In this document: positions 5,271 to 7,313 of the stretch, piece by piece
Layout: each line of letters starts with the position of its first letter
Position numbering within the stretch: position 1 is the stretch's first letter
From: a bacterium
GTDB lineage: Bacteria > JAMCPX01
NCBI GenBank assembly: GCA_027364825.1
Contig: DAHXOM010000080.1
Span: forward strand, 1-7,313
Direction of reading: 5' to 3'
Length of the DNA stretch: 7,313 nt
The notes under the pieces: generated by a model
The model's database searches: none
Told to the model about the DNA's origin: nothing
What the model saw: only the letters and a program-made list of their open reading frames with translations
Program-made: the position numbers and the translations under genes

Positions 5271-7094
5271 ATGTCAGAAACAAATACCGTGAAAAAGCAT
5301 CCCGGCATGGGGGCCATACCCGGTGCAAAGGGTGTAACCTTTCGCGTATGGGCGCCCCATGCCGAAAAGGTGTATGTGACCGGGACCTTCAATAACTGGA
5401 GCAAGACCTCAGCACCTCTGTCCAAAGAGGAGAACGGTTACTGGTCGACCGACGTTTCAGAGGCAAAAACCGGAGATGAGTACCGATATTTGATTCATAC
5501 CCCTCCTGCCTGGAATCTCCCTCCTCTCTCTCGCATAGATCCTTATGCCAGAAAGGTGACCAACTCCGCCGGCAATGGAGTTATCTATAATCCGAAAGCC
5601 TTCGACTGGGGTAATGATAACTTTCACCCGGCCACCGGGAATGAACTTGTTATTTATGAGATGCACATCGGTACTTTTCATGTCAAAAAAAAGGGGCGGC
5701 CGGGCACTTTCGATAGTGCAATTGAAAAATTTCCTTACCTCAAGAAGCTGGGAATCAACGCCATCGAAGTCATGCCGATAGCGGAGTTTTCAGGTGATTT
5801 TTCGTGGGGGTACAATCCGGATCATCCTTTTGCTATTGAAAGCATTTACGGCGGACCGGACGCCTTTAAGCTCTTTGTTATAGCGGCACACGAGCAAGGT
5901 ATCGCTGTCATCGTAGATGTCGTTTACAACCACTATGGTCCGGGCGCTCTTGATTTGTGGCAGTTTGACGGTTGGAGCGAAAATGAGAAAGGGGGCATCT
6001 ACTTTTACAATGATCGCCGGTCGCAAACACCGTGGGGCGATACGCGTCCTGATTATGGCCGGGGTGAAGTGCGTCAATATCTGCGCGATAACGCCCTGAT
6101 GTGGTTCGAGGAGTATCACGCCGACGGCCTGCGTTGGGACATGATTATCTATATAAAAAGCATTGACGGTAATGCGGGAAATCCGGCCAATGACATTCCC
6201 GAAGGCTGGAGCTTGATGCAGTGGATCAATACGGAAATCCGGCAATTGTTTCCCGGCAAGATCAGCCTCGGCGAAAGCATGAGGTATAATCCGTGGGTCA
6301 CGAAAGATGCAGGAGCAGGCGGTGCAGGCTTCAATGCGCAATGGGATGCCGAATTTGTTCACCCCGTTCGCCAGGCAGTTATTGCCCGTGATGATACATC
6401 CCGGGATCTGGGGGCAGTCAGCAGAGCCATTGAGCACCGCTACGATCCCGACGCCTTCAAGCGGGTTATTTTTACCGAGTCCCACGACGAGATCGCCAAC
6501 GGCCGGGCCCGCGTGCCTGAGGAGATCTGGCCCGGCAAGGTGGACAGCTGGTTTTCCAAGAAGCGTTCTACCCTGGGCGGTGCTCTTGTTCTTACCTCGC
6601 CCGGTATCCCGATGATTTTTGAAGGACAGGAGCTGCTGGAAGATCGCTGGTTCCAGGATAAAGAACCGATCGACTGGTCCCGGGTTGATGACGAACACGG
6701 TATTCTCGGAATGTACCGGGACATGATCGCCCTGCGCCGCAATCTGTCTGGTGTCACGCGCGGGCTGTGCGGCCAAAATATTCATTTATATCATTTTGAC
6801 GATGGAGCAAAGCTCATCGCTTTCCACCGCTGGGACAAACAAGGCCCGAACGATAGCGTTATTGTGGTGGTGAATATGACGAATCAAAACCGCGATGAAT
6901 ATCTCATCGGTTTTCCGCGTGCCGGATTATGGAAAACTCGTTTTAACAGCGACTCATATAACTACGGACCGAATTTTGCAAATCATCCTGCCCCTGATGT
7001 TCATGCCCATGAGGAAAAAACAGATGGGCTGCCCTGTTCCGGCAAAATCAGTATTGGTCCATACACGGCCGTAATTTATTCGCAGGATAAATAA
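5271..7094 (+). CDS. GH13 alpha-glucan enzyme, branching-enzyme-like, with N-terminal CBM48
   Basis: A complete 607-residue cytoplasmic GH13 protein. Residues 14-95 form a CBM48/early-set domain (GVTFRVWAPHAEKVYVTGTF, NNWS). The catalytic barrel spans roughly 125-490. Conserved regions are DVVYNH (216-221), DGLRWD (285-290, nucleophile Asp290 and invariant Arg288), LGES (333-336, acid/base Glu335) and ESHDE (403-407, Asp406). Residues 500-605 are the C-terminal beta domain. The architecture fits 1,4-alpha-glucan branching enzymes. A trehalohydrolase is less likely because region IV reads ESHDE rather than the N-H-D-Q type of TreZ. All catalytic residues are intact. AAAGGAG (5256-5262) sits eight bases before ATG. 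The phosphorylase remnant upstream and acetate kinase downstream place it in glycogen and central carbon metabolism. Exact specificity (branching, hydrolysis or transfer) cannot be set from sequence, so no gene symbol is given. Confidence 0.9.
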   Translation: MSETNTVKKHPGMGAIPGAKGVTFRVWAPHAEKVYVTGTFNNWSKTSAPLSKEENGYWSTDVSEAKTGDEYRYLIHTPPAWNLPPLSRIDPYARKVTNSAGNGVIYNPKAFDWGNDNFHPATGNELVIYEMHIGTFHVKKKGRPGTFDSAIEKFPYLKKLGINAIEVMPIAEFSGDFSWGYNPDHPFAIESIYGGPDAFKLFVIAAHEQGIAVIVDVVYNHYGPGALDLWQFDGWSENEKGGIYFYNDRRSQTPWGDTRPDYGRGEVRQYLRDNALMWFEEYHADGLRWDMIIYIKSIDGNAGNPANDIPEGWSLMQWINTEIRQLFPGKISLGESMRYNPWVTKDAGAGGAGFNAQWDAEFVHPVRQAVIARDDTSRDLGAVSRAIEHRYDPDAFKRVIFTESHDEIANGRARVPEEIWPGKVDSWFSKKRSTLGGALVLTSPGIPMIFEGQELLEDRWFQDKEPIDWSRVDDEHGILGMYRDMIALRRNLSGVTRGLCGQNIHLYHFDDGAKLIAFHRWDKQGPNDSVIVVVNMTNQNRDEYLIGFPRAGLWKTRFNSDSYNYGPNFANHPAPDVHAHEEKTDGLPCSGKISIGPYTAVIYSQDK

Positions 7095-7136
7095 GAATTT
7101 ATTTATGGAAATTTCAAAGAAGACTTTGAACATACC

Positions 7137-7169
7137 TCAGCACACAGGCAGTTGCCGCGAATGTGCTGA
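7137..7169 (+). repeat. inverted repeat upstream of acetate kinase
   Basis: TCAGCACA (7137-7144) and TGTGCTGA (7162-7169) pair perfectly. Allowing one bulged A, the stem extends by CC/GG to about ten pairs. The 17-base loop contains a further GGCA/TGCC self-complement (7147-7156). No U run follows, so it is not a standard intrinsic terminator. It lies just before the two ribosome binding sites of the ackA leader and could be an RNA stability or regulatory hairpin. A weaker AT-rich hairpin (TTCAAAG/CTTTGAA, 7113-7130) precedes it. Confidence 0.4.
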
Positions 7170-7179
7170 AGGAGACTGA

Positions 7180-7215
7180 ATGAAAAAGAAAGGAGTCATC
7201 CATGAAACCCGCTAA
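7180..7215 (+). CDS. possible 11-residue leader peptide overlapping ackA start
   Basis: ATG at 7180 has GGAG (7171-7174) five bases upstream and reads MKKKGVIHETR, then TAA at 7213-7215. It is out of frame with ackA and ends 14 bases inside it, so ribosomes finishing here could reinitiate at the ackA ATG (7202). That ATG has its own AGGAG at 7191-7195, which lies inside this mini-ORF. No run of a single regulatory amino acid suggests attenuation. It may simply be a chance ORF. Confidence 0.25.
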   Translation: MKKKGVIHETR

Positions 7216-7313
7216 CCCCCGTATCCTGACGATCAACGGCGGCTCGTCGAGCATCAAGTTCGCGGTGTTCGAAGCCGGTGAATCGCTCCGGCGGATTTTG
7301 GAGGGCGCGATAG
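7202..7313 (+). CDS. ackA: acetate kinase, N-terminal fragment cut by window edge
   Basis: Only 37 codons are inside the window. The N-terminus reads PRILTINGGSSSIKFAVFE, the phosphate-1 motif of the acetate kinase family (ASKHA fold): an I-N-x-G-S-S-S-x-K-F strand-loop that binds nucleotide phosphate. Acetate kinase interconverts acetyl phosphate plus ADP with acetate plus ATP. The asparagine of INGGSSS and the serine-rich loop are intact; Gly replaces the Cys common in E. coli-type enzymes. AGGAG (7191-7195) lies six bases before ATG. It follows the GH13 gene by 107 bases. In bacteria ackA often pairs with pta or with phosphoketolase, and what follows here is not visible. A propionate or butyrate kinase cannot be fully excluded from this short stretch. 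Confidence 0.85.
   Translation, partial: MKPANPRILTINGGSSSIKFAVFEAGESLRRILEGAI

Noticed and set aside
5790..6785. 331-codon minus-strand open frame opposite the GH13 gene
   Set aside because: It is the antisense shadow of a clearly conserved GH13 coding region. Its translation shows no recognisable domain.
7113..7130. TTCAAAG/CTTTGAA hairpin after the GH13 stop as an intrinsic terminator
   Set aside because: The seven-pair stem is AT-rich and is followed by CATACCTCAG rather than a U run.
1..7313. CRISPR array, tRNA or insertion sequence
   Set aside because: No regularly spaced direct repeats, cloverleaf pattern, transposase motif or paired terminal repeats were seen on reading both strands.

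Overview
The window reads as a stretch of accessory chromosome from a Gram-negative bacterium. Signs are a lipobox-type lipoprotein, a probable Sec-exported coiled-coil protein, CsbD and DUF2934 stress-type small proteins, an HD-GYP signalling protein, and strong GGAG-type ribosome binding sites before nearly every gene. Base composition is mixed, and the phylum cannot be fixed from this sequence; a deltaproteobacterial, Nitrospirota or planctomycete type host would fit, but that is inference.

Layout. Bases 1-1402 hold the 3' part of a secreted IPT/TIG plus DUF3494 (ice-binding-like) protein whose true start lies before the window. A 59-residue CsbD protein (1447-1626) and a small lipoprotein (1681-2214) follow. 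On the minus strand, 2247-3392 encodes a receiver/HD-GYP protein with two oddities. Its receiver has lost the phosphorylation residues, and an in-frame TAA separates its last 56 codons. A perfect TTGACA-17-TATAAT promoter ends two bases before its ATG. The 320-base gap 3393-3712 holds that promoter, a possible 54-codon ORF overlapping the HD-GYP start by ATGA, and overlapping palindromes.

The plus strand then carries an unrecognised 90-residue protein (3713-3985), an exported coiled-coil protein (4042-4494), and a second CsbD-like protein whose C-terminal half is replaced by a DUF2934 domain (4560-4865). Bases 4968-5225 are a decayed 3' remnant of an alpha-glucan phosphorylase gene. After it come an intact GH13 branching-enzyme-like gene (5271-7094) and the first 37 codons of acetate kinase (7202 to the window edge).

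Working together: the right side looks like a glycogen / central carbon module (phosphorylase remnant, GH13, ackA). The left and middle look like envelope and stress-response small genes. The minus-strand HD-GYP gene interrupts the otherwise one-directional arrangement. Fusions, remnants and stop codons suggest a region undergoing rearrangement and decay. No tRNA, rRNA, CRISPR array, transposase or attachment site was seen.
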